Source of the DNA: Microbacterium mangrovi
GTDB taxonomy: Bacteria; Actinomycetota; Actinomycetes; Actinomycetales; Microbacteriaceae
Length of the DNA: 64,000 nucleotides
Direction of reading: 5' to 3'
NCBI RefSeq assembly: GCF_000802305.1
Contig: NZ_JTDK01000002.1
Location: 1 to 64,000 of the forward strand
In this document: one piece after another, positions 7,649 through 15,569 of the stretch
Position numbering within the stretch: the stretch's first letter is position 1
How the letters are laid out: every line of letters begins with the position of its first letter
Program-made: the position numbers and the translations under genes
The notes under the pieces: generated by a model
The model's input: the letters and a program-made list of their open reading frames with translations, nothing else
What the model was told of the DNA's origin: nothing
Database searches by the model: none

Positions 7649-7668
7649 GCTCGTCGGATGACGACGGC

Positions 7669-8481
7669 TCAGGTCAGGTGGTCGAAGTCACCGTTCACCC
7701 AGCCGATGTGCCGGTCCGCGGAGCGGCGCACGATGGCCCGGGCATCCACGGGGATGACGTTGTCGAAGTTGCCGTAGAGCCGGTCGAAGGCGAACCGCTC
7801 CACGTGCGAGGCGACCCGGTCGACGACCCGCCCGGACAGCGGGATGCGGTTCGGGTAGCTGCGCATGAAGCTGACCGACGTGCGGTCGGGGTTCGCGAAG
7901 ATCGTGTCGCTCGCCAGCAGCACGCCCCGGCCCTCAGCCCCGGCGGCCCAGTGCACGACGGCGCTCCCCGGAAAGTGTCCGCCCGGCTGGGTCAGCGTCA
8001 CGCCCGGCAGGATCTCCAGGTCGCCCGACCAGGTCCGGATGATCGGATCGGGCCGCGCGACCCACTGCCGGTCCTGTTCGGCGACCAGCACGGGCGCACC
8101 GAGGGCGCGTCCCCACTCGACCTGCACGCCGTACATGTGCGGGTGGCTCGCGACGATCGCGACCACGTCGCCCACCGCCGCGACGGCATCCACACCGGCC
8201 TGGTCGAGGTAGCCGATCGGATCGAACAGCAGGCACCCGGCATCCGTGCGCAGCAGCTTGGACTCCTGGCCGATGCCGACGCCGGGACGACTGCGCACCG
8301 CCCACAGGTCCGGCTCCCGCTCCAGCACCTCGACGCGTCCGCCCGTCTCGCGCAGCTCGGCGAGCGTCGTCCAGATCTGCCCTTCGGCCGGCACCCACTG
8401 CCGATCGTCGGCGCAGATCGCGCACACCTCGACACGCTCCGCATGCTCGACCGCGCACGTGGCACAGATCCAGAACGACAC
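7669..8481 (-). CDS. MBL-fold-like hydrolase with N-terminal zinc ribbon
   Basis: 270 residues from a GTG at 8481, chosen because GAGGAGG sits five bases ahead of it; a TTG at 8520 overlapping the previous stop is less likely. The N-terminus has two CxxC pairs (Cys 6, 9, 20, 23), a rubredoxin-like zinc ribbon. The body resembles a metallo-beta-lactamase-fold hydrolase: SHPHMYG in place of the HxHxDH box, GGHFPGSAVVHW, and ASDTIF. The altered first box makes catalysis uncertain. The S41 protease gene ends 35 bp upstream on the same strand, so the two are probably cotranscribed. Confidence 0.75.
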   Translation of the reverse strand: MSFWICATCAVEHAERVEVCAICADDRQWVPAEGQIWTTLAELRETGGRVEVLEREPDLWAVRSRPGVGIGQESKLLRTDAGCLLFDPIGYLDQAGVDAVAAVGDVVAIVASHPHMYGVQVEWGRALGAPVLVAEQDRQWVARPDPIIRTWSGDLEILPGVTLTQPGGHFPGSAVVHWAAGAEGRGVLLASDTIFANPDRTSVSFMRSYPNRIPLSGRVVDRVASHVERFAFDRLYGNFDNVIPVDARAIVRRSADRHIGWVNGDFDHLT

Positions 8482-8516
8482 GACGACCTCCTCAGGACGA
8501 TGAACCCGGATCCCAG

Positions 8517-9377
8517 TCAATCACCGACGGTGTCGGCGGCGGCGGCATCCCTCAGCGCGACCTCGATCGCGTCGGATGCCGCGCACGGGATGTCGGGTGT
8601 CACGCCGACCCCCTCCCAGTCGGTGCCGGTGACGGCGTTCACCGAGCGGGCCGTCGGGACGTGCAGCTGCAGGTGCGGCGTGAGTTCGAAGTCCTCACGC
8701 GGGTGGGCGCCGCCCCCGGTCTGCTCGCCGACGACGGTGGCGCGACCCAGCGCCTGCAGGTCGTACGCGAGCTCTTCGCCGCCGCTGAACGTCCGGGCGC
8801 TCGTGAGCACGTAGACGGGGATGCCGGGATCGACCTTCGGCGACACGTAGGTCACGGTCCAGTACTGGGTGATGCCGCCGTCGCGGCGCACCAGGTCCTG
8901 CACGTGCACCGGCTCGTCGCCGGTCAGATGGCTGACGATCATCGACACCGTCTCGGGCACGCCGCCGAGGCATCCGCGCAGGTCGATGATCAGCGGCGAG
9001 GCGCCTTTCAGCAGGGTCAGCGCCGCCGAGATCGCCGGCCCGGCGTACTCCCCCGTCGGGATCACCGGCCCGACGACGAGCAGTCCTGCGTTGCCGGGGA
9101 GGCGGCGCACCTCGGTGACGCCCGGCCCGTGCTCCCGCACGAGCCCCGCGATGAAGTCGCCCGGGTCGGGGTCGGGCTCGATCGGCTCGGCGTAGTAGCG
9201 CACCCGCAGATGGCCGTCGCCGTTCACGGCCTGCAGGGCGGCCGTCAGCGCCGCGGCCGCCGCCGGCTCGTCGGTCTCGTCGACCACGAACCCGTCGAGG
9301 CTGTCGGCGATCGTGGCGGCGATGTCGGGAAAGACGTAGTGTTCCCGGACCAGATCCCGGATGCGGTCGATCAGCAT
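8517..9377 (-). CDS. S41-family peptidase (C-terminal-processing/IRBP-like)
   Basis: 286 residues from the ATG at 9377 (a GTG at 9395 is also open). The N-terminal helical domain DRIRDLVREHYVFPDIA is typical of the interphotoreceptor-retinoid-binding-protein branch. The catalytic domain shows LIIDLRGCLGG (about 129-139), then TFSGGEELAYDL with Ser near 198, and GEQTGGGA with Glu near 218. This is the S41 Ser plus acidic/amide set without the usual Lys. No PDZ domain or signal peptide is seen, so it is probably cytoplasmic. The substrate is unknown. Confidence 0.88.
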   Translation of the reverse strand: MLIDRIRDLVREHYVFPDIAATIADSLDGFVVDETDEPAAAAALTAALQAVNGDGHLRVRYYAEPIEPDPDPGDFIAGLVREHGPGVTEVRRLPGNAGLLVVGPVIPTGEYAGPAISAALTLLKGASPLIIDLRGCLGGVPETVSMIVSHLTGDEPVHVQDLVRRDGGITQYWTVTYVSPKVDPGIPVYVLTSARTFSGGEELAYDLQALGRATVVGEQTGGGAHPREDFELTPHLQLHVPTARSVNAVTGTDWEGVGVTPDIPCAASDAIEVALRDAAAADTVGD

Positions 9378-9452
9378 CGTCCCAGTCAAGCGCACCCGCG
9401 GTCCCGGCGCTCGCCCCTCGTCAACGCCGCGCGGTTGGTCGGCCGAACTCCC

Positions 9453-10469
9453 TCAGGTCGTGAGCACGACCTTCCCGGTGCTGCGACGGTCCTCGATGTA
9501 CGTGTGGGCCGCTCCGGCGTCGTCGAACGCGAAAGCCCGGTCGACATGGGGGCGCACCCAGCCGTCGTCGACACCGTCCAGCAGGATCGACATCCACCCC
9601 GCGACCATCTCCGGCTCGCCCCACATGTGCCCGAGGTTCACCCCGAAGACCGCCCGGTTGGCGCTCATCAGCCCCACCGGATGGAACAGCGGCATGCCGG
9701 CGGCCACCCGGCCGAGCCGCAGCGGCCCCGGCAACCGGGACGAACTGGCGGTGGACACGCCGAACATGCCCAGTCGACCGGTCGCGCGCAGCGCCCGGTA
9801 GCTCTTCTTCCAGTGGCTGCCGCCGAGCGGATCGGTGATCAGCGCCACGCCCCTGCCCTGCGTGAGGCGATCCACCTCGGCCGACCAGTCGGTCGCACGG
9901 TAGTCGATGACCTCGTCCGCTCCCCGCTCTCGGAGGAACGCGTGCTTGCCCGCGCTGGCCGTGCCGTAGATCGTGGCGCCCACATGCCGCGCGATGTCGA
10001 TGGCGGCGAGCCCGAGACCGCTTCCGATGTTGTGGATCAGCACCGTCTCGTCCGGTTTGAGCGACCCCATCACGACGAGCAGCTGCCAGGCGGTGAGGTA
10101 GCTCACGGGGATGCCGGCGGCCTCCTCGAACGAGAGCGCGCGCGGCTTGTCGAACACCTGCACGCGGGGCACGCAGACGGCGTCCGCGTACCCTCCGAAG
10201 CGCGTCAGTGCGACGACATCCTTTCCGATCCAGTCCGCATCGACGCCGCCGCCGACCTCGTCCACGGTGCCGGAGACCTCGTAGCCGACGACGGTGGGCA
10301 GCGCCGGGGCATCCGGATACAGACCCTTCCGCGCGAGGATGTCCGCGAAGTTGATCCCGCTCGCGCGCACCCGGATGCGCACCTCGCCGGTACCGGGGCG
10401 CGGATCCGGGGCTTCGCGGACCTCGAGCTTGTCGGGACCGCCGCGCCCGACGAGGACGATCTGCTTCAT
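9453..10469 (-). CDS. zinc-binding dehydrogenase / quinone oxidoreductase family
   Basis: 338-residue medium-chain dehydrogenase/reductase. The GroES-like N-terminal domain contains ASGINFADILARKGLYP and VVGYEVSGTV. The Rossmann domain has HNIGSGLGLAAIDIA, the AxxGxG-like NADPH site of the quinone reductase/VAT-1 branch. The catalytic-zinc Cys/His ligands of alcohol dehydrogenases are not visible, so it is probably a zinc-free enone or quinone reductase. The ATG at 10469 gives the family N-terminus (MKQIVLVGRGG). It stands alone, divergent from the desaturase across 225 bp with no clear site. Confidence 0.88.
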   Translation of the reverse strand: MKQIVLVGRGGPDKLEVREAPDPRPGTGEVRIRVRASGINFADILARKGLYPDAPALPTVVGYEVSGTVDEVGGGVDADWIGKDVVALTRFGGYADAVCVPRVQVFDKPRALSFEEAAGIPVSYLTAWQLLVVMGSLKPDETVLIHNIGSGLGLAAIDIARHVGATIYGTASAGKHAFLRERGADEVIDYRATDWSAEVDRLTQGRGVALITDPLGGSHWKKSYRALRATGRLGMFGVSTASSSRLPGPLRLGRVAAGMPLFHPVGLMSANRAVFGVNLGHMWGEPEMVAGWMSILLDGVDDGWVRPHVDRAFAFDDAGAAHTYIEDRRSTGKVVLTT

Positions 10470-10694
10470 GGCTCCTCCGGTGCACGACACGAGGTTCGGA
10501 ACGCTTCACGATCGCACACGGGATGCCGCCGGCGCCACCGCATCGGGCATCCCCTCGCTCACGGCCCCCACCGTCCACCGCGTATTCAGCTTGCGGAATA
10601 TGAGGCGGCGTAGCGTGTGCGGTAGCGATCGGCACCTGCCTTTGGCTTCGCACCAGTCGCCGTCTGGCCGCTGGCCTCCCAGAAGGCGCTGACC

Positions 10695-11804
10695 ATGACA
10701 TCTCTGCAGGACGCCGCCACCCCGACTCTCGGGCCGGTTCGACAGACCTACGCCCGGGCGGAGGACTTCCCGCCGATCACCCGCGCCTACACCCAGGTCT
10801 CCCGGGTCGTCCGCGAGACGGGTCTGCTACGGCGAGCGCCGTGGTTCTACGGCCTCGTCGGCGTCGCGCTGGCGGTCGCGTTCGGCGGCGCGATCACCGG
10901 ATTCGTCCTGCTGGGTGCCAGTTGGTTCCAGCTGCTCATCGCCGGGGCGCTCGGCATCGTGTTCACCCAGGTCGCCTTCCTCGCCCATGAGGCCGCGCAC
11001 CGGCAGATCCTCGTCGGCGGCCCCGCGAACGACCGACTCGCCCGCGTGCTCGTGGCCGTCGTGGGCATGAGCTACTCCTGGTGGGACTCCAAGCACAACC
11101 GCCACCACGCGAACCCGAACAGGGTCGGCAAAGACCCCGACATCGAGGTCGACACCATCTCCTTCCTCGAGGAGGATGCCTCCCGGGCCCGCGGTCTGCG
11201 GCGCCTCGTCACCCGCAAGCAGGGCTGGCTCTTCTTCCCCCTGCTGACGTTCGAGGGGTTCAACCTGCACTTCCACAGCATCCGCCACCTCACGAGCCGC
11301 GGTCCGGTGAAGAGCCGGTGGACGGAACTGGGCATGCTCACCGTGCGGTTCGCGCTCGTCCTGACCCCGGTGTTCCTGTTCCTGCCGATCGGGATGGCCT
11401 TCGCGTTCATCGGCGTCATGTCGGCCGTGTTCGGCGTGTACATGGGCGCCTCCTTCGCCCCGAACCACAAGGGCATGCCGATCATCGCCGCCGACGCCAA
11501 GCTGGACTTCTTCTCCAAGCAGGTGCGCACATCGCGCAACATCCGCGGTGGATGGTGGGCCACCTGGCTCATGGGCGGCCTCAACTACCAGGTCGAGCAC
11601 CACCTCTTCCCGAGCATGGCCCGGCCGCACCTCGCCAAGGCCCGCCGAATCGTCCGCGACTACTGCGCCGCCAACGACGTGCCCTACACCGAGACGTCGC
11701 TTCGGCGCTCGTACGCGATCGTCATCGCCTACCTGAACGACGTCGGGCTCGCCGCGCGCGACCCCTTCGACTGCCCCGTCGTGGCGCAATACCGGCGGGT
11801 GTGA
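10695..11804 (+). CDS. acyl-lipid/acyl-CoA fatty-acid desaturase
   Basis: 369-residue membrane di-iron enzyme that inserts a double bond into acyl chains. The three histidine boxes are present: HEAAH (98-102), HNRHH (134-138) and EHHLF (301-305). Four membrane segments are arranged in two hairpins (about 51-95 and 215-255). It resembles the DesA3-like actinobacterial group, which takes electrons from a ferredoxin-reductase-like partner; none is encoded here. AGAAGG lies before the ATG. It probably adjusts membrane fluidity; regulation is not visible. Confidence 0.93.
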   Translation: MTSLQDAATPTLGPVRQTYARAEDFPPITRAYTQVSRVVRETGLLRRAPWFYGLVGVALAVAFGGAITGFVLLGASWFQLLIAGALGIVFTQVAFLAHEAAHRQILVGGPANDRLARVLVAVVGMSYSWWDSKHNRHHANPNRVGKDPDIEVDTISFLEEDASRARGLRRLVTRKQGWLFFPLLTFEGFNLHFHSIRHLTSRGPVKSRWTELGMLTVRFALVLTPVFLFLPIGMAFAFIGVMSAVFGVYMGASFAPNHKGMPIIAADAKLDFFSKQVRTSRNIRGGWWATWLMGGLNYQVEHHLFPSMARPHLAKARRIVRDYCAANDVPYTETSLRRSYAIVIAYLNDVGLAARDPFDCPVVAQYRRV

Positions 11805-11920
11805 CGGGTTCGCCTGAAGCAGCCCGCATACGAGCCGTCGGACCATTTGTCCACCCGGGTGTGACACCGCCCGGCCGGGCGTAATCTCCTGCGATCGATC
11901 GAACGATCACAGGGGGAGCC

Positions 11921-13078
11921 ATGACTTCGTTCACCAGTCCATCGTCTCCGCGCCCGTCCTCCGTTCCACGGGGCGTGCGCACCGCCTCCGAGTGGTCGTG
12001 GAGGATGCTCGCGATCATCGCGCTGGCGGGCGTCGCGGTCTTCCTCGTGGCCACGTTCCACGAGATCGTCGTGCCCGTGCTGGTCGCGGTGCTCATCGTG
12101 GCGCTCCTCCAGCCCGCGGTCGCCTTCCTCACCCGGCATCGCTGGCCGAAGTGGGTGGCGATCCTCGTCAGCCTCGTCGTCTTCGTCGCCGTGGTCGCGG
12201 GCCTCGTGACGGTCGTGGTCTGGCAGGTGCACGCGGGACTGCCGCAGCTCGAGCAGGAATCCGCCGCCGCGTACGCCCGCGTCCGCGACGCGCTGCGCCG
12301 CCCGCCGTGGAGCGTGAGCGACGCGCAGTTCGCGGCCTACCTCCGTGAGGCGGGACGATTCGTGCAGAAGGACAGCGGCGTCCTCATCGGCGGGGCCCTG
12401 CGGGTCGGCACCACCACGGGCCGAATCCTCACCTCCACGCTGATCACGCTGTTCGCGACGATCTTCATCCTCATCGACGGCGCGGGCATCTGGCGCTGGA
12501 TCACGCGCCTCTTCCCCCGCAGCGGCCGCCCCGCGCTGGAGGCGGGGGGTGCCGCCGGCTGGACCACCCTCACGAGCTTCGTCCGCGTGCAGATCCTGGT
12601 GGCGGTCGTCAACGGCGTCGGCATCGGGCTGGTCGCCTTCCTCCTCGGCCTGCCGCTCGCCGTCCCGATCGGCGTCATCGTGCTCCTGTTCTCGTTCATC
12701 CCGGTGATCGGCGCGATCGTGTCCGGGATCATCGCCGTCGGAATCGCCCTCGTGTTCGCCGGTCCCCTGCAGGCGCTGCTCATGCTCGCCGGGGTGCTGC
12801 TCGTGCACCTCCTCGAGGCCCATGTGATGCAGCCGCTGCTCGTCGGCGGCGCCGTGAAGGTCCATCCGCTCGCCGTCGTCGTGGGCGTCGCCGCGGGCAC
12901 CGGCCTGGCCGGTGTTCCCGGCGCGCTGTTCGCCGTGCCGCTCATCGCGGTGGGCAACGCGATGGTGTCGGCGATGCTCGACGTCGCGCGCGGCAGCGAC
13001 CCGGCCACCGCCGCGGCAGAGGCCGAGGCGGAGGCGGAGGGGGAATGGACCGGCGGTGAGCCGGTCGACCGGCCATGA
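11921..13078 (+). CDS. AI-2E-family transporter (PerM/TqsA-like)
   Basis: 385 residues with about eight membrane segments: two at the N-terminus, a long soluble/amphipathic stretch (about 95-160), then five or six more. The conserved C-terminal block FSFIPVIGAIVSGIIAVGIAL followed by HLLEAHVMQPLLVG is typical. Members export small solutes or autoinducer-2, or act as Na+/H+ antiporters, so the substrate is open. The C-terminal tail (AAAEAEAEAEGEWTGG) is acidic and low complexity. GGGGGAGCC precedes the ATG; no operon partner. Confidence 0.9.
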   Translation: MTSFTSPSSPRPSSVPRGVRTASEWSWRMLAIIALAGVAVFLVATFHEIVVPVLVAVLIVALLQPAVAFLTRHRWPKWVAILVSLVVFVAVVAGLVTVVVWQVHAGLPQLEQESAAAYARVRDALRRPPWSVSDAQFAAYLREAGRFVQKDSGVLIGGALRVGTTTGRILTSTLITLFATIFILIDGAGIWRWITRLFPRSGRPALEAGGAAGWTTLTSFVRVQILVAVVNGVGIGLVAFLLGLPLAVPIGVIVLLFSFIPVIGAIVSGIIAVGIALVFAGPLQALLMLAGVLLVHLLEAHVMQPLLVGGAVKVHPLAVVVGVAAGTGLAGVPGALFAVPLIAVGNAMVSAMLDVARGSDPATAAAEAEAEAEGEWTGGEPVDRP

Positions 13079-13213
13079 CCGGCGCGCGGAGAATCAGGAT
13101 GCGGATGCTCCCCGCACCTGTCCCGAATGTCAACCACCTTCGCGTTCGCCCGCCATCCGCCTAGCGTCCCGTCCATGACGACCACCCACCGCGACGGCGA
13201 ATGGAGCAGGGAC

Positions 13214-13957
13214 ATGTCCGAGAACACACCTCAAGAGCCCCGGCGACCCGGGGAAGCCGTCCCGGGCGAGGCCCCTCGCGCAGAGACCGTCCCCGACGAC
13301 CGCACGCACCCTCTCCGCCGAGACGCCGTTCCGGCGGACGACGCGCACCCCGTCCGCAACGACACCGTCCCCGTCGACGACGCCCGCACCCTCCGCGAAG
13401 AAGTCCTCGAGCGGGAACGGAGCCGGTTCGGGGGCATGAAGTTCGGGTCGGCGTTCTTCGGCTGGCTCACCGCGGCCGGGACCGGCATCCTCCTCACCGC
13501 CCTCGTCGCCGCCGCCGGCGCCGCGGTCGGGCTCGGCCGGGCCGGCGGAAGCGCCCAGGGCGCCGCGAACCAGGCGAACGCGAACGCCCCCACGGTGGGG
13601 ATCATCGGCGCGATCGCCCTCGTGGTGATCCTCTTCGTCGCCTACTTCTGCGGAGGCTACGTGGCCGGCCGCATGGCCCGCTTCGACGGGGCCAAGCAGG
13701 GCGTCGCCGTGTGGCTGTGGGCGCTGATCATCGCTGTGATCGTCGCGATCGTCGGGCTCATCTTCGGCAGCCAGTACAACATCCTCGGCAACCTCAACAG
13801 CTTCCCGCGCATCCCTCTGAACGAAGGGGCGCTGACCCTCTCCGGCATCCTCACGGCGATCATCGTGGCGCTCGTGAGCCTGGGCGGTGCGATCCTCGGC
13901 GGGATCTCCGGGATGCGCTACCACCGCCGGGTCGACCGCGTCGGACTCGTCGGCTGA
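13214..13957 (+). CDS. multi-TM protein with a repeated acidic N-terminal tail
   Basis: 247 residues. The N-terminal ~70 residues are hydrophilic and contain three tandem 13-residue units (ETVPDDRTHPLRR, DAVPADDAHPVRN, DTVPVDDARTLRE) at about 28-66. Four hydrophobic segments follow (about 82-105, 127-150, 165-185, 213-236) with Gly/Ala-rich loops. It resembles the YrzE/TIGR04086-type membrane proteins of unknown role. The ATG at 13214 was chosen because GGAGCAGGG precedes it; an upstream in-frame ATG at 13175 exists. It converges with the deaminase gene 9 bp downstream. Confidence 0.7.
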   Translation: MSENTPQEPRRPGEAVPGEAPRAETVPDDRTHPLRRDAVPADDAHPVRNDTVPVDDARTLREEVLERERSRFGGMKFGSAFFGWLTAAGTGILLTALVAAAGAAVGLGRAGGSAQGAANQANANAPTVGIIGAIALVVILFVAYFCGGYVAGRMARFDGAKQGVAVWLWALIIAVIVAIVGLIFGSQYNILGNLNSFPRIPLNEGALTLSGILTAIIVALVSLGGAILGGISGMRYHRRVDRVGLVG

Positions 13958-13966
13958 GCGGGGCGG

Positions 13967-14434
13967 TCACGGCCGGTCGGACTCGTCCTCGCCGATGTCC
14001 TCGGCCCACAGGGCGGGGTGGGCTGCGATGAACGCGGTCATCAGCTCGACGCACTCGGGGTCGTCGAGGACGGTGACCTCCACGCCCCGGCTGCGCAGCA
14101 GGTCCTCCCCGCCGACGAAGGTGCGGTTCTCGCCGACGATGACGCGAGGGATGCCGTAGAGGAGCGCCGCCCCGGTGCACATGTCGCACGGCGACAGGGT
14201 GGTGACCAGCGTCGCCCGAGCATAGTCGGCGGCCGGCAGCCGACCGGCGTTCTCGAGGCAGTTCATCTCCGCGTGGTGGATGACGCTGGCATCCTGAACC
14301 CGGCGGTTGTGCCCGGTCGCGACCAGTCGGCCGTCGATGAACAGCGCCGACCCGATCGGGATCCCCCCGGTGGCGGCGCCCGCTCGGGCGGCCTCGAGCG
14401 CGGACTGGAGCATGGTTCGGTCGTCGTCGGCCAT
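13967..14434 (-). CDS. cytosine deaminase, yeast-type CDA fold
   Basis: 155-residue zinc-dependent deaminase. HAE near residues 63-65 carries the zinc His and catalytic Glu, and SPCDMC near 91-96 the two zinc cysteines. The flanking segments (LENAGRL, TLSPCDMCTGA, YGIPRVIVGEN, and the end AEDIGED) match fungal FCY1 cytosine deaminase more closely than tRNA-adenosine or guanine deaminases, so cytosine to uracil conversion for pyrimidine salvage is the likely reaction. AGAAGGGATC precedes the ATG. It is a single gene, convergent with the membrane protein before it. Confidence 0.85.
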   Translation of the reverse strand: MADDDRTMLQSALEAARAGAATGGIPIGSALFIDGRLVATGHNRRVQDASVIHHAEMNCLENAGRLPAADYARATLVTTLSPCDMCTGAALLYGIPRVIVGENRTFVGGEDLLRSRGVEVTVLDDPECVELMTAFIAAHPALWAEDIGEDESDRP

Positions 14435-14523
14435 GGCGTCGATCCCTTCTTCTCACCGGATGATCCCCCATCCTCCCGCATCGCCCCTTTACGCCGCGTG
14501 CCGACCCGGAGCAGGCTGACGCC

Positions 14524-15087
14524 ATGCGCAAACTCACTTTCGGCATGAACGTCAGCCTGGACGGCTACATCGCGGCACCCGGCGACGACCTCGGCTGGAG
14601 CGAACCCAGCGACGAGCTGTTCCAGTTCTGGTCCGACCGGGTGGGCGCCACTGGCCTCGCACTGTACGGGCGCCGGCTGTGGCAGACGATGAACTCCCAC
14701 TGGCCGACCGCCGACCAGCAGCCCGGTGCGACGCCGGCGCACATCGAGTACGCCCGTCGCTGGCGGGCGATGCCCAAGGCGGTGTTCTCCACGACGCTCA
14801 CCACGGTCGACGGCAACGCCCGACTGGTCACCGAGGATGCCGTCGCCGAGATCACCCGGCTCAAGTCCGAGGACGGCGGGCCGATGGACATCGGCGGCGC
14901 CACCCTGGCGGCGACCGCCGTCCGGGCCGGACTGATCGACGAGTATGCGATCGTCACCCACCCGGCACTGGTCGGGGGCGGCACGCCGTTCTTCCCGGCC
15001 CTCGACTCGTGGGTGAGCCTGCGCCTGGTGGAGGTGCGGCCGTTCCCCGACGGCGTGCTTCTCACGCGGTACGAGACGCGACGATGA
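14524..15087 (+). CDS. dihydrofolate-reductase-family protein (RibD C-terminal type)
   Basis: 187 residues of the RibD C-terminal/DHFR-like fold common in actinobacteria. The N-terminus FGMNVSLDGYIA, an internal GRRLWQTM, and the NADPH-binding DIGGATLAATAVRAGLIDEY are family marks. It probably reduces a pteridine-like or other small substrate with NADPH; the family is broad and mostly untested, and this is not the essential FolA. Divergent from the deaminase gene with 89 bp between the starts. Confidence 0.88.
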   Translation: MRKLTFGMNVSLDGYIAAPGDDLGWSEPSDELFQFWSDRVGATGLALYGRRLWQTMNSHWPTADQQPGATPAHIEYARRWRAMPKAVFSTTLTTVDGNARLVTEDAVAEITRLKSEDGGPMDIGGATLAATAVRAGLIDEYAIVTHPALVGGGTPFFPALDSWVSLRLVEVRPFPDGVLLTRYETRR

Positions 15088-15136
15088 CCGCGCCCCGGAT
15101 TCCCGCCATGCCGCCGACCTTGCGATAATCAGGCGC

Positions 15137-15346
15137 ATGAGAGCGCAGAAGCTGGTGCTGACCGTCGCGTCCCTTCTGCTGGCCCTCGGCACCCTTCTGG
15201 TGTTCGTCGCAGTCGACGCTCACTCGCACTCGGCGAGCGACACGATCCGCCCGTTCCTCATCACGATGGTTCCGATCTGGGCGGCATTCGGGCTCGTCCT
15301 CTGGGCCGCGACCGGGCCACGATCCAACGGTCCCGACGACCGGTAG
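15137..15346 (+). CDS. small two-TM membrane protein
   Basis: 69 residues with two hydrophobic segments (about 6-27 and 43-60) separated by a short His-containing loop (VDAHSHSASDTIRP). The tail is short and polar. I do not recognise the family. It is the last typical chromosomal gene before the phage-tail-like island. The codon bias is like its upstream neighbours and unlike the island. No ribosome-binding site stands out. Confidence 0.5.
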   Translation: MRAQKLVLTVASLLLALGTLLVFVAVDAHSHSASDTIRPFLITMVPIWAAFGLVLWAATGPRSNGPDDR

Positions 15347-15372
15347 TCGCGTGCGGCGGCCTGACGCCGCAA

Positions 15373-15416
15373 GGCGCCCGGTCAGCAGGACAAAGACCCG
15401 CTGATGGTCGGGCGCC
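15373..15416 (+). terminator. strong hairpin at the island edge
   Basis: GGCGCCCG (15373-15380) pairs with CGGGCGCC (15409-15416), and inner CAGC/GCTG arms extend the stem around a purine-rich loop. There is no T-run, so it is at best a weak intrinsic terminator or an attachment or structured site. It lies 27 bp after the small membrane gene, inside the 220-bp gap that precedes the island. I see nothing else in that gap. Confidence 0.35.
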
Positions 15417-15569
15417 CAAGGGGAAGCCGACTCACCGAGTACGGGCAGACGAGATATCGGTTGCTGTGCGGAACCGCGATGCAACACTCAAAAACGAGCA
15501 TCGGACTACTCAATCAGGGCTGATGAACGGGGAGGGGGCCTTTGCGCTGCGAAAGGTTTGTTGTTGCCG

